Source: WFTC01 sp047635955 (lineage in GTDB: Bacteria; Patescibacteriota; Gracilibacteria; UBA1369; 2-02-FULL-48-14). Taken from it: a stretch of 12,813 bases of DNA. The position numbers and the translations under genes are program-made. The stretch spans positions 1 to 12,813 of the forward strand of contig JBLIGW010000023.1 of NCBI GenBank assembly GCA_047635955.1. Direction: 5' to 3'. The notes beneath the pieces are model-generated. The model was not told the DNA's origin, ran no database searches, and saw only the letters and a program-made list of their open reading frames with translations. Of the stretch, positions 1-5,514 are shown in pieces. The number at the start of each line of letters is the position of its first letter. Position 1 is the first letter of the stretch.

Positions 1-42
1 CTAGTTCTTTTTGGAAAGCATCTTTTCTTGATGTTTCATATC

Positions 43-70
43 ATTATAGCCGTCTGAACTAAGAACGCAA
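43..70 (-). promoter_or_regulatory. Putative sigma70-type promoter reading leftward off the window
   Basis: On the minus strand there is a perfect -10 box TATAAT (43-48) preceded after 16 bp by TTGCGT (65-70), which matches four of six bases of the -35 consensus. Transcription would start near position 36 and run out of the window. The only reading frame just downstream is a 12-codon one that stops at positions 1-3, so the transcript may be a non-coding or tRNA transcript, or may have a leader whose gene lies outside. Confidence 0.45.
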
Positions 71-78
71 ACCTAAGC

Positions 79-109
79 ACGAGACACGCACCTTAAGATG
101 TGTTCTCGT
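79..109. repeat. Imperfect hairpin downstream of ung
   Basis: ACGAGACAC (79-87) pairs with GTGTTCTCGT (100-109) with a single bulged base, around a 12-nt loop. It lies 35-65 bp beyond the ung stop codon. It could end ung transcription or separate it from the leftward promoter at 43-70, but no U-rich tract follows on either strand, so I do not call it a classical intrinsic terminator. A 9-bp direct repeat, CCTAAGCAC, occurs at 72-80 and again at 143-151 over the ung stop. Confidence 0.35.
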
Positions 110-143
110 CATAGTTTTAACCCTGTTAATGAAATCACTTTGC

Positions 144-812
144 CTAAGCACAAATCCAATCAATAGGTTCTTTCCCATGCAACTCTAGGTATTCATTGGC
201 CTGGCTGAAAGGTTTGGATCCAAAAAAGCCACGATAAGAGGAAAGCGGTGAAGGGTGTGGCGCTTTAAGTATGAGGTGTTTTTCTGAATCAATGATGCTT
301 CCTTTCTTTTGAGCGTAGCTACCCCAGAGCATAAAAACCACATTTTCATTTTTGTCTGAAACTTCTTGGATCACGGCATCGGTAAAGTCTTCCCATCCTT
401 TTTTTTGATGAGACCGTGCTTCTCCAGGAAGCACGGTGAGTGTGGAGTTTAAAAGCAAGACACCTTGCTCAGCCCAGTGGAGTAAATCACCAGTCTTAGG
501 GTGAGCTCCAATATCAGTTTCCATTTCTTTAAATATATTCTTCAGAGAAGGCGGGAGTGGGGTTCCATCATGCACAGCAAAACAAAGCCCATTGGCTTGA
601 TTGGGTCCGTGATAAGGGTCTTGTCCCAAGATAACAACTTTAACTTGATCAAAATGGCAAAGGTCCAGAGCTCGGAAAACATTGCTAGCTTTTGGGTAAA
701 CCTGGGTTCGTTGATATTCATCATTCACAAACTGAGTAAGTTTTTGGAAATATTCTTTTTCCAATTCATTTTGAAGGGGGCTTTCCCAGGAGTCATGTAT
801 TTTCATACTCAT
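144..812 (-). CDS. ung: Uracil-DNA glycosylase (family 1)
   Basis: This is the base-excision repair enzyme that removes uracil from DNA arising from cytosine deamination or dUTP incorporation. It is 222 residues, the normal family-1 length. The water-activating motif GQDPYHG is at 63-69 (catalytic Asp65), the uracil-recognition stretch LLLNSTLTV at about 119-127 contains Asn122, and the Leu-intercalation loop HPSPLS at 186-191 contains His186. PPSLKNIF at about 87-94 is the proline-rich DNA-compressing loop. All signature residues are present, so the enzyme should be active. The start ATG at 812 is favoured over Met3 because an extended -10 box sits 6 bp upstream, suggesting a leaderless mRNA; no Shine-Dalgarno sequence is seen. 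The gene diverges from the lipoprotein gene at 870 across a 57-bp gap. Confidence 0.97.
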   Translation of the reverse strand: MSMKIHDSWESPLQNELEKEYFQKLTQFVNDEYQRTQVYPKASNVFRALDLCHFDQVKVVILGQDPYHGPNQANGLCFAVHDGTPLPPSLKNIFKEMETDIGAHPKTGDLLHWAEQGVLLLNSTLTVLPGEARSHQKKGWEDFTDAVIQEVSDKNENVVFMLWGSYAQKKGSIIDSEKHLILKAPHPSPLSSYRGFFGSKPFSQANEYLELHGKEPIDWICA

Positions 813-818
813 GGCTGG

Positions 819-827
819 AGTTTAGCA
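819..827 (-). promoter_or_regulatory. Putative extended -10 of ung
   Basis: On the minus strand TGC-TAAACT (827-819) gives an extended -10 element that ends 6 bp before the ung ATG. This spacing would place the transcription start at or next to the start codon, giving a leaderless transcript. No good -35 box is visible at 16-18 bp, so the call rests on the TGn extension and the similar arrangement at the aminopeptidase gene. Confidence 0.35.
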
Positions 828-869
828 AAGAAGCTCCGTATGCTGCGAGTGAAAGCTAAATATTACGCC

Positions 870-1370
870 ATGAAAAAGATCTTTATTCTCGCACTTCTAT
901 TTCTTGGGTGCACCACGCTACAACTAAGTGAAAATCCAGATTTTTATTTGGAGATTACTTACGACAAAATGGAGTCGAGTCAAGATAGTAATAGCCAAAG
1001 TGAGGGAGTGACTATTGCCGATGATATTGCTCGTTATGGCTGGTCTTACAGTGGTTATCATCCCGATTCTGATTTTGAGACCTACCGAAGTGATACGATT
1101 CGTTTAAGTGAAGAGCAAATTCTTGAGTTGATGGAGCTTATTGAAAAAGAGAATCTGTGGGAGGAGGTGAATGAAGACCAAGTCACTAATGAATTGGGAG
1201 GTGCCGTGAGTCTTACTTTGACTATGCATGAAGGTGATAGATCCGTGACAAGTAGTATTGAAGGAATGGCTTGGAGTCTAGAGACACAAGAAGGAAACAT
1301 TGAAAATTTAGAGTATATTGATTCAGCTAGAAGGGTGATTTATTTCATTGAAGATATGCTTAATGACTAG
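870..1370 (+). CDS. Small secreted lipoprotein of unknown function
   Basis: This 166-residue protein is not recognised as a named family. It begins with a short lipoprotein signal peptide: two lysines, a hydrophobic stretch and a lipobox ending LFLG|C with Cys14, so the mature protein should be lipidated and tethered to the outer face of a membrane. The mature part is acidic, with a serine/glutamine-rich segment (about 38-46), a helix near 90-105 (EEQILELMELIEKENLW), and a beta-rich segment that follows. The ATG at 870 was chosen because it starts the signal peptide; the frame stays open far upstream, but only antisense to ung. The stop overlaps the start of the flavoprotein gene by 8 bp (ATGACTAG), so the two are probably co-transcribed and translationally coupled. 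No function is inferred. Confidence 0.8.
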   Translation: MKKIFILALLFLGCTTLQLSENPDFYLEITYDKMESSQDSNSQSEGVTIADDIARYGWSYSGYHPDSDFETYRSDTIRLSEEQILELMELIEKENLWEEVNEDQVTNELGGAVSLTLTMHEGDRSVTSSIEGMAWSLETQEGNIENLEYIDSARRVIYFIEDMLND

Positions 1371-2592
1371 AATTATTATCATTGGTGGAGGCGCTGCAGG
1401 AATGATGACTGCCGCTGCTTTAGCTGAAAGAAACGTAAAAGCAGAGATCGTTCTTATTGAGCGTAATCAACGATTGGGGCAAAAGGTGATCATATCAGGA
1501 GGAGGGCGTTGCAACGTGACCACCGGAGTGGAAGATTTAAAAGAGGTTCTCAGCGCATACCCACGAGGAGCACGATTCTTACGGAATGCGATGCATGGTT
1601 TTCCTCCACGAGCCATGATAGATTGGGTGGAAGCTCATGGAGTGCCTCTTAAGAAAGAGGAGGATCTTCGTATTTTTCCTAAATCAGACAATGGGACTCA
1701 CATTGTTGGGATTTTTGAAAACATGCTTAAGAAATCAAAAGTGAAAGTAATGTGTAAGAGTGTAGTAACTGGTTTGAGTCACAATGATAAGTTCCACGTT
1801 CAATTGAATACGAATGAAATCATTTCAGGTGATGTTTTGGTTTTAACTACGGGGGGACAAGCTTATAAAGGCACGGGTTCCAAAGGAGATGGGTATTCTT
1901 TTGCAGAAACTTTAGGACACAAGATTACGGATCTTGCTCCAAGCCTCACTGCTTTTACTTTGGAGGATAAATGGATCAAAGAGTTGGCAGGATTATCTTT
2001 TGAAAAGGTGAAGCTGAAATTCACCGCAGAAAAAACTTACGAATTCACGGGGCCTTTCATGTTCACTCATAAGGGAGTGACAGGGCCAGCCGTTTTTGCA
2101 CTGTCCGCACTGTCTGCATTTGAACGATTTTTCCGAGAAAAGCCAGCACGTTTAGAATTAGATTTCTTCCCAGATATGAATCAAGAAGAATTCGCACAAA
2201 CGGTGAAACAACTTATTGCAGGCTCTCCTAAAAAACAATTCCACAATATTCTAGGGCATCTACTACCGAACTCATTTGCTAAGCAAATTTGTGTCTACTT
2301 AGACATTCCTTTTCACAAGCGAAACAATGAGCTTTCCAAAAAAGACATAAATAAAACCATCCAATCTTTAAAGCAGTTGCCTCTTAATATTATTGGTCGC
2401 AGTCCTGGTGAAGAATTTGTTACAGCAGGAGGAGTAGACCTTTCTGAAGTGGATCCAAAAACCATGCAATCCAAGATCACACCTGGTCTGTATTTTGCTG
2501 GTGAAATTCTAAATATTGACGGCTTCACTGGAGGTTACAACCTTCAAGCGGCATGGGCCGGAGGTAGATTAGTTGGGGAGTCTATAACGTAA
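1363..2592 (+). CDS. HI0933-family FAD-dependent oxidoreductase (BaiN/YhiN-like flavoprotein)
   Basis: This 409-residue flavoprotein belongs to the widespread HI0933-like (TIGR00275-type) family of NAD(P)/FAD-dependent oxidoreductases, whose physiological substrate is mostly unknown. The N-terminal Rossmann dinucleotide-binding motif GGGAAG is at 8-13 with the ribose-binding acidic residue Glu33. The family-typical GGGRCNVTTG is at 46-55, the central GGQAYKGTGSKGDGY segment follows, FTHKGVTGPA lies mid-protein, and the diagnostic C-terminus (about 375-409) has LYFAGE, DGFTGGYNLQ and AAWAGGRLVG. ATG 1363 is preferred to the TTG five codons upstream because the flavin motif then sits at the usual distance from the N-terminus and ATG overlaps the upstream stop. 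It follows the lipoprotein gene in an operon. Its 3' end overlaps the convergent aminopeptidase gene by 49 bp. Confidence 0.93.
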   Translation: MTRIIIIGGGAAGMMTAAALAERNVKAEIVLIERNQRLGQKVIISGGGRCNVTTGVEDLKEVLSAYPRGARFLRNAMHGFPPRAMIDWVEAHGVPLKKEEDLRIFPKSDNGTHIVGIFENMLKKSKVKVMCKSVVTGLSHNDKFHVQLNTNEIISGDVLVLTTGGQAYKGTGSKGDGYSFAETLGHKITDLAPSLTAFTLEDKWIKELAGLSFEKVKLKFTAEKTYEFTGPFMFTHKGVTGPAVFALSALSAFERFFREKPARLELDFFPDMNQEEFAQTVKQLIAGSPKKQFHNILGHLLPNSFAKQICVYLDIPFHKRNNELSKKDINKTIQSLKQLPLNIIGRSPGEEFVTAGGVDLSEVDPKTMQSKITPGLYFAGEILNIDGFTGGYNLQAAWAGGRLVGESIT

Positions 2593-3596
2593 GCACCTGC
2601 TTGATACACCACTTCGTTATCAATAGAGATTTGCTCTAGATCTGCAAAAACGTCTATGTGATACCGCTGAACTACAGCTTTGTTTAACTTCTTTCTATAC
2701 ATGGGATGTTTTTTTCCAATTGATAGGTGAAAGCCTGCCATACGTTCAAAGGCACTGACATCGGATAGTGGATTTGCATGGGAAATGGCTGGGTTCATTC
2801 CAAAGCCGGCTTCGCGAATCATAACTTCACCATCTTCACTTGCAGCAATCACATCCAAAATGTTTTCTCGGAAAAGAGGCGGGCATTTAGGGTCATCACA
2901 CGTTAAGATACTCTTAACGATTTTCACTTTAAAAGGTTCACAAGAAACCATTTTCCAGTCCATTCCTGGGTAGGCAGCAATCATAAGTTCACCATTTACG
3001 CTGGAGAAGTCTTTGGCTTCTGTAAAGATTTCCCCACAAATTGCAGCTCCACCACGGTTTTTTTGTTTCCAGAAAATTCCATGATTGATCTTACATTTTT
3101 CCATAGAACCAAAACGCAAAATAGATCCATTTTTGGAGACTACTTTAACTTCTTTAGCGTGCTCTAGTTTTTCAGCTAAGCTCTCACCTAAGCTTTGGTA
3201 GTACTCCCCGCGATATTCCAATGCATTTGCATAGGTTTCATGTTCATCAGGACCAAAATATTTGAGATGTGCGTGTTCCAGGCAGCCTATACCTGCATTG
3301 AAAAGCTGCAAGCGAATACGGAAGTCGTCTAGGCGGAAATTGCTGGATTGAATCATGACAACCGTAGCTCCAGAGGGCAGGTTCAATAGTTTTTCTCGTA
3401 GTTCGTCGGGGTTCTCATCGTCAAAGTTGAGCTTCTCTGCTTGAGGCATATTCACGCTGTAGGCATCAGCCAAGAGACTAGCCAGGTCACACTGACGGTC
3501 AAAAAGGAGAACTGTGGGTTCGTCTTTAGATTGCATTTGTTTTTCTAAAACCACTTTTGTGATTTGTGTGAAACGTTCAAGTAGAGAGGTGTTCAT
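2544..3596 (-). CDS. M29-like (AmpS/AmpT-type) metallo-aminopeptidase
   Basis: This 350-residue protein resembles the M29 cocatalytic-metal aminopeptidases, cytoplasmic enzymes that trim N-terminal residues from peptides. It has the family's order of metal-ligand motifs in the C-terminal half: GEIFTE (Glu189), REAGFGMNP (Glu262), ERMAGFHLSIG (Glu284 and His290) and HID (His313, Asp315). The N-terminal half (about 1-150) is the more variable Rossmann-like domain. The match is by motif order rather than strong overall similarity, and the protein is somewhat shorter than typical members (about 370-410), so substrate preference is open. The ATG at 3596 has no Shine-Dalgarno but has a promoter 6 bp upstream. 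The last ~16 codons lie antisense to the conserved flavoprotein C-terminus, so the tail (PTNLPPAHAA) is probably a non-conserved extension. Confidence 0.75.
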   Translation of the reverse strand: MNTSLLERFTQITKVVLEKQMQSKDEPTVLLFDRQCDLASLLADAYSVNMPQAEKLNFDDENPDELREKLLNLPSGATVVMIQSSNFRLDDFRIRLQLFNAGIGCLEHAHLKYFGPDEHETYANALEYRGEYYQSLGESLAEKLEHAKEVKVVSKNGSILRFGSMEKCKINHGIFWKQKNRGGAAICGEIFTEAKDFSSVNGELMIAAYPGMDWKMVSCEPFKVKIVKSILTCDDPKCPPLFRENILDVIAASEDGEVMIREAGFGMNPAISHANPLSDVSAFERMAGFHLSIGKKHPMYRKKLNKAVVQRYHIDVFADLEQISIDNEVVYQAGAYVIDSPTNLPPAHAA

Positions 3597-3602
3597 GAGG
3601 CT

Positions 3603-3630
3603 AGATTAGCATTTAGTGTGAATAATTCAA
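3603..3630 (-). promoter_or_regulatory. Putative promoter of the aminopeptidase gene (leaderless)
   Basis: On the minus strand TTGAAT (3630-3625), 16 bp, then TGC-extended TAATCT (3608-3603), ending 6 bp before the ATG at 3596. The transcript would begin at or beside the start codon. The -35 box overlaps the U-tract of the terminator of the upstream fic gene, so one gene's end and the next gene's promoter share bases. Confidence 0.5.
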
Positions 3631-3652
3631 AAAATGCCCCGATAATTGGGAC
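3629..3652 (-). terminator. Rho-independent terminator of fic
   Basis: On the minus strand the stem GTCCC (3652-3648) pairs with GGGGC (3640-3636), with one G-U pair, around a 7-nt loop and is followed by ATTTTTT (3635-3629). It lies 44-67 bp after the fic stop codon, in the correct orientation to end that transcript before the aminopeptidase gene. Confidence 0.65.
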
Positions 3653-3662
3653 CTTATTTGAA

Positions 3663-3669
3663 TGGAGCA
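3663..3669 (-). repeat. Short repeat of the tRNA-Gly 3' end (possible degenerate att site)
   Basis: Minus-strand TGCTCCA here is identical to the last seven bases of the tRNA-Gly gene with its encoded CCA (4798-4792). Beyond it both copies continue with a TT-Y-AAA stretch, a GG(C/T)CC-like stem start and then a T-tract terminator. The two copies flank the fic gene and its regulatory region as direct repeats about 1.13 kb apart. Seven identical bases is short for an integrase core, so this is suggestive only. Confidence 0.25.
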
Positions 3670-3695
3670 CCTGCCTGAACGTTAATCGAACTTTA

Positions 3696-4637
3696 TTACA
3701 GTGAATCTATATATTTTAGTATGGCTTTCTTTGAGGAAAGCCAGTTTCTTCCTTCCTTAAAAGCTTCAATTCTTCCTTGGGTGGCCATTTTTCTCAAATA
3801 AGTTGCTGAGTATGGAATATCTTCATTTTCAGCAAGCTCCCTTAAGCTAATAAATTGTGCATTCTTATCTTTAGGTGGCTGAAGACGCTTTATGTAAATA
3901 TGTAAACTTCTAAGAACTGCTTGTGCAATAAATTCACATAGTGGTTTGTAATTGCCTTCGTCTGCTAATGAGAGGACTCGGTAGTAACGTTTTCTGTCAT
4001 TTTTCAAAATGATGGCAATCGGGTAGCCAGCTTGCATAATGAAGACATTCATCATAAGTCTGGAAGTGCGCCCATTCCCATCCCAAAACGGATGAATATG
4101 TGCAAGCTGATGATGCAATAGTGCCGCAAATTCAATTCGATGCATTGTTTTATAATGCTTTTGCATCCATTTCATCAACTCATCCATTCTTTCTTTAAGC
4201 TCAAAGTACGAAGGTGGTTTATGGTCAGAGCCAGAAATTATAACATCCCCATCTCTATATTTACCTGCAATATCTCTTTGAGAATCTCTTACAACAAGTT
4301 GATGTAACTCCTTTATAAGGCGTTCAGAAATTATATGTTTGTCTTTGCTATCTATAAGGTCATATAGGAAGTCTAATGCTTCTTTATGGTTTTTTGCTTC
4401 TAAATGATCTTTAAGAGGTTTTTCTTTTATAGTGAGTCCTTCTTGAATAACCCAAAAAGTTTCTTTGAGAGTTAAAGAGTTTCCTTCAATCGCATTTGAG
4501 TTATAAGTCATTTCAATTTGAAATTCTTCACGTATTTTTTGAAGAACACTTGGAGAGATGGGACGACATATGTTTAGAAGTCTTAATCCTTCTTCAAGAG
4601 ATTCTTGTGTGTTTTTTGATAGAAAGTCTGAGATCAA
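3696..4637 (-). CDS. Fic-domain protein AMPylator with C-terminal DNA-binding domain
   Basis: Fic enzymes transfer AMP or another nucleotide moiety from a nucleotide to hydroxyl side chains of target proteins. This 313-residue protein has the complete active-site motif HPFWDGNGR at 182-190 (catalytic His182), so catalysis should be intact. Near the N-terminus SNAIEG (47-52) fits the inhibitory-helix motif (S/T)xxxE(G/N), with Glu51 expected to block the ATP site; this is the autoinhibited class II layout. Residues about 261-313 look like an excisionase/MerR-type helix-turn-helix (SLRELAE, YLRKMATQGRIEAFKEGRNWL). The start is a TTG at 4637: an in-frame stop lies 18 bp upstream and no better start precedes the Fic_N region. 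It has its own promoter and terminator and lies just downstream of tRNA-Gly. Hand counts over eight 60-base lines give about 34% GC, against about 43% over five lines of the aminopeptidase, hinting at acquisition. Confidence 0.93.
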   Translation of the reverse strand: MISDFLSKNTQESLEEGLRLLNICRPISPSVLQKIREEFQIEMTYNSNAIEGNSLTLKETFWVIQEGLTIKEKPLKDHLEAKNHKEALDFLYDLIDSKDKHIISERLIKELHQLVVRDSQRDIAGKYRDGDVIISGSDHKPPSYFELKERMDELMKWMQKHYKTMHRIEFAALLHHQLAHIHPFWDGNGRTSRLMMNVFIMQAGYPIAIILKNDRKRYYRVLSLADEGNYKPLCEFIAQAVLRSLHIYIKRLQPPKDKNAQFISLRELAENEDIPYSATYLRKMATQGRIEAFKEGRNWLSSKKAILKYIDSL

Positions 4638-4642
4638 GGGTA

Positions 4643-4675
4643 GGTACGTTAGCTACAAAACCATTCTATCGTACC
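4643..4675. promoter_or_regulatory. Inverted repeat flanking the fic -10 box (possible operator)
   Basis: GGTACG (4643-4648) and CGTACC (4670-4675) form a perfect 6-bp inverted repeat with centres 27 bp apart. A looser extension is present: AGGGTA precedes the left arm, and its complement TACCCT is part of the right arm. The arms bracket the proposed -10 box and transcription start of fic. A dimeric regulator, perhaps the Fic protein itself through its helix-turn-helix tail, could bind here. This is inference from position and symmetry. Confidence 0.35.
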
Positions 4676-4691
4676 CTGGCGTCAATTGCAA
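4663..4691 (-). promoter_or_regulatory. Putative fic promoter
   Basis: On the minus strand TTGCAA (4691-4686), exactly 17 bp, then TAGAAT (4668-4663), which differs from TATAAT at one base. The expected start near 4655 gives a leader of about 18 nt before the TTG start codon, with no Shine-Dalgarno sequence. It separates fic from the tRNA transcript, which has its own terminator. Confidence 0.5.
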
Positions 4692-4724
4692 GCATTCCTG
4701 CGACTCTCGGCTTCGTCGTGCATC

Positions 4725-4739
4725 GAACCCTATGGGTTC
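4725..4739. repeat. Perfect 6-bp palindrome between tRNA-Gly and fic
   Basis: GAACCC (4725-4730) and GGGTTC (4734-4739) around TAT form a hairpin or two-fold site about 34 bp upstream of the fic -35 box. A weaker CGAC/GTCG pair lies at 4701-4718. No T-tract follows on either strand, so it is not an obvious terminator. It may be another regulator site or a remnant of the sequence between tRNA and fic. Confidence 0.3.
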
Positions 4740-4756
4740 TCATCCCCTACACAAAC

Positions 4757-4780
4757 AAAAAACACCATCCTGATGGATGG
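4757..4780 (-). terminator. Rho-independent terminator of tRNA-Gly
   Basis: On the minus strand CCATCC (4780-4775), loop ATCA, GGATGG (4770-4765), then TGTTTTTT (to 4757), starting 11 bp after the encoded CCA end of the tRNA. Stem, tight loop and T-run are all present in the right order and orientation. Confidence 0.75.
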
Positions 4781-4791
4781 CCTTTTAAATC

Positions 4792-4866
4792 TGGAGCAGG
4801 TGAGGGGAGTCGAACCCCTGTCATCGGCTTGGAAGGCCGAGGTAATAGCCATTATACGACACCTGC
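4792..4866 (-). tRNA. tRNA-Gly (anticodon TCC), CCA encoded
   Basis: Minus-strand cloverleaf: acceptor stem GCAGGTG/CACCTGC (4866-4860 with 4802-4796), D arm GTA...TAC, anticodon stem TCGGC/GCCGA with loop CTTCCAA giving anticodon UCC (reads GGA and GGG glycine codons), and T arm AGGGG-TTCGACT-CCCCT. The discriminator base is U (4795) and the CCA end is genome-encoded at 4794-4792. The body is 72 nt without CCA, normal for tRNA-Gly. It is followed by its own terminator and then by fic. Confidence 0.97.
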
Positions 4867-4872
4867 AGGTGT
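4859..4872. repeat. 14-bp perfect palindrome across the tRNA-Gly 5' end
   Basis: ACACCTGCAGGTGT is fully self-complementary and straddles the first base of the mature tRNA (4866). The six leader bases therefore repeat part of the 3' acceptor strand. In the precursor a 5-bp hairpin with a TGCA loop could compete with the acceptor stem until 5' processing. Confidence 0.6.
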
Positions 4873-4877
4873 GTGAA

Positions 4878-4906
4878 ATTCACAATAGCTTGCCTATCTT
4901 AGTCAA
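4878..4906 (-). promoter_or_regulatory. Candidate promoter of tRNA-Gly
   Basis: On the minus strand TTGACT (4906-4901), five of six matches to the -35 consensus, with 17 bp to GTGAAT (4883-4878), a poor -10. The -35 box lies within the last codons and stop of the upstream lipoprotein gene. The tRNA would start about 12 bp after the -10. The weak -10 makes this tentative; read-through from the lipoprotein gene is the alternative. Confidence 0.3.
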
Positions 4907-5477
4907 TTGAAACAGCTTTTTCAAGTGTTTCTAGCAGTCCAAGCATTAAATCTTCCTGTACACCTGTTAAGTAGACTATAATATAGGTCTGATTATCAAT
5001 TGAAAACTCAAAACTCAGTAGTTCATTTCCTGCTAAATGATCTTCTCTGAACTCACTTGTAGAAGCTCCATAATCTGTGATTCGGCTAATGTAAGCGTTA
5101 GCGGTGTCTTCACGGCCGGTGCATCCTGGATCGGTAGCCAGGCTGAATAGGATTTTATCGTCACCTTCTTTAAATGCATTGTACTCAGAATGCTTGCCTG
5201 GAATCTCAAATTGAATACCCCAGTCTTCAATTAAGTAGACCTTACGCGCGTAGAGCTCTTCTGTGGGGGCAAGAAAGCTACGAGAGTCTGCAATAGATTC
5301 ATCCCACGTTGAGTCATTCTCACAAAGAGGCGTCGTGTCTTCCTCAAGCACTTCCATTTCTTCTTCAACAAGAGCTTCCTCCTGAATGGGGTCAGGCCTC
5401 TCATAGCCTTGTGGCTTAGATTCACAGGCAATCAGACCTAGGCTGAGAACGAAAATAAGTAAAAGTGTGTTTTTCAT
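4899..5477 (-). CDS. Secreted lipoprotein of unknown function
   Basis: This 192-residue protein has no family I recognise. It starts with a clear lipoprotein signal peptide (Lys2, hydrophobic 4-17, lipobox LIA|C with Cys18), so it should be lipid-anchored and face outward. Next comes an acidic low-complexity linker (about 33-48, mostly E, with L, V and D), then a folded part from about 75 with alternating hydrophobic residues typical of beta strands. Two cysteines (in LCEN near 52 and in GCTGRE near 119) could form a disulfide. The general plan, lipid anchor, acidic tether and small C-terminal domain, resembles many surface lipoproteins that bind or stabilise something in the envelope, but nothing specific can be said. 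ATG 5477 is chosen because it begins the signal peptide. It is divergent from rnhA across 37 bp and lies directly upstream of tRNA-Gly. Confidence 0.82.
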   Translation of the reverse strand: MKNTLLLIFVLSLGLIACESKPQGYERPDPIQEEALVEEEMEVLEEDTTPLCENDSTWDESIADSRSFLAPTEELYARKVYLIEDWGIQFEIPGKHSEYNAFKEGDDKILFSLATDPGCTGREDTANAYISRITDYGASTSEFREDHLAGNELLSFEFSIDNQTYIIVYLTGVQEDLMLGLLETLEKAVSID

Positions 5478-5479
5478 CT

Positions 5480-5507
5480 TTGCCACTTTATCACAAAGAC
5501 TTATACT
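5480..5507 (+). promoter_or_regulatory. rnhA promoter (leaderless)
   Basis: TTGCCA (5480-5485), 16 bp, then TATACT (5502-5507). Only seven bases separate the -10 box from the rnhA ATG at 5515, so the expected transcription start coincides with the start codon. No Shine-Dalgarno is present, which fits a leaderless mRNA. The box lies inside the 37-bp gap shared with the divergent lipoprotein gene. Confidence 0.6.
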
Positions 5508-5514
5508 GCGGGCC

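Noticed and set aside
501..869. Upstream open frame extending the lipoprotein at 870
   Set aside because: It is antisense to the conserved ung gene and the signal peptide begins exactly at the ATG at 870.
1348..1362. TTG-initiated five-residue extension of the flavoprotein
   Set aside because: The dinucleotide-binding motif starts at the usual position from the ATG at 1363, and that ATG overlaps the upstream stop.
4701..4740. Fragment of a second tRNA between tRNA-Gly and fic (GGGTTCGATGC on minus resembles a T loop)
   Set aside because: No matching T stem, anticodon arm or acceptor stem could be formed around it.
4701..4740. Second copy of the structured element at 11586-11710
   Set aside because: Only short words such as GGCTTCG/TGCTTCG are shared, with no arm similarity.
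4496..4910. Overlapping plus-strand frames of 70-126 codons across the fic 5' end and tRNA-Gly
   Set aside because: They read through a tRNA gene, a terminator and the antisense of fic and show no protein features.
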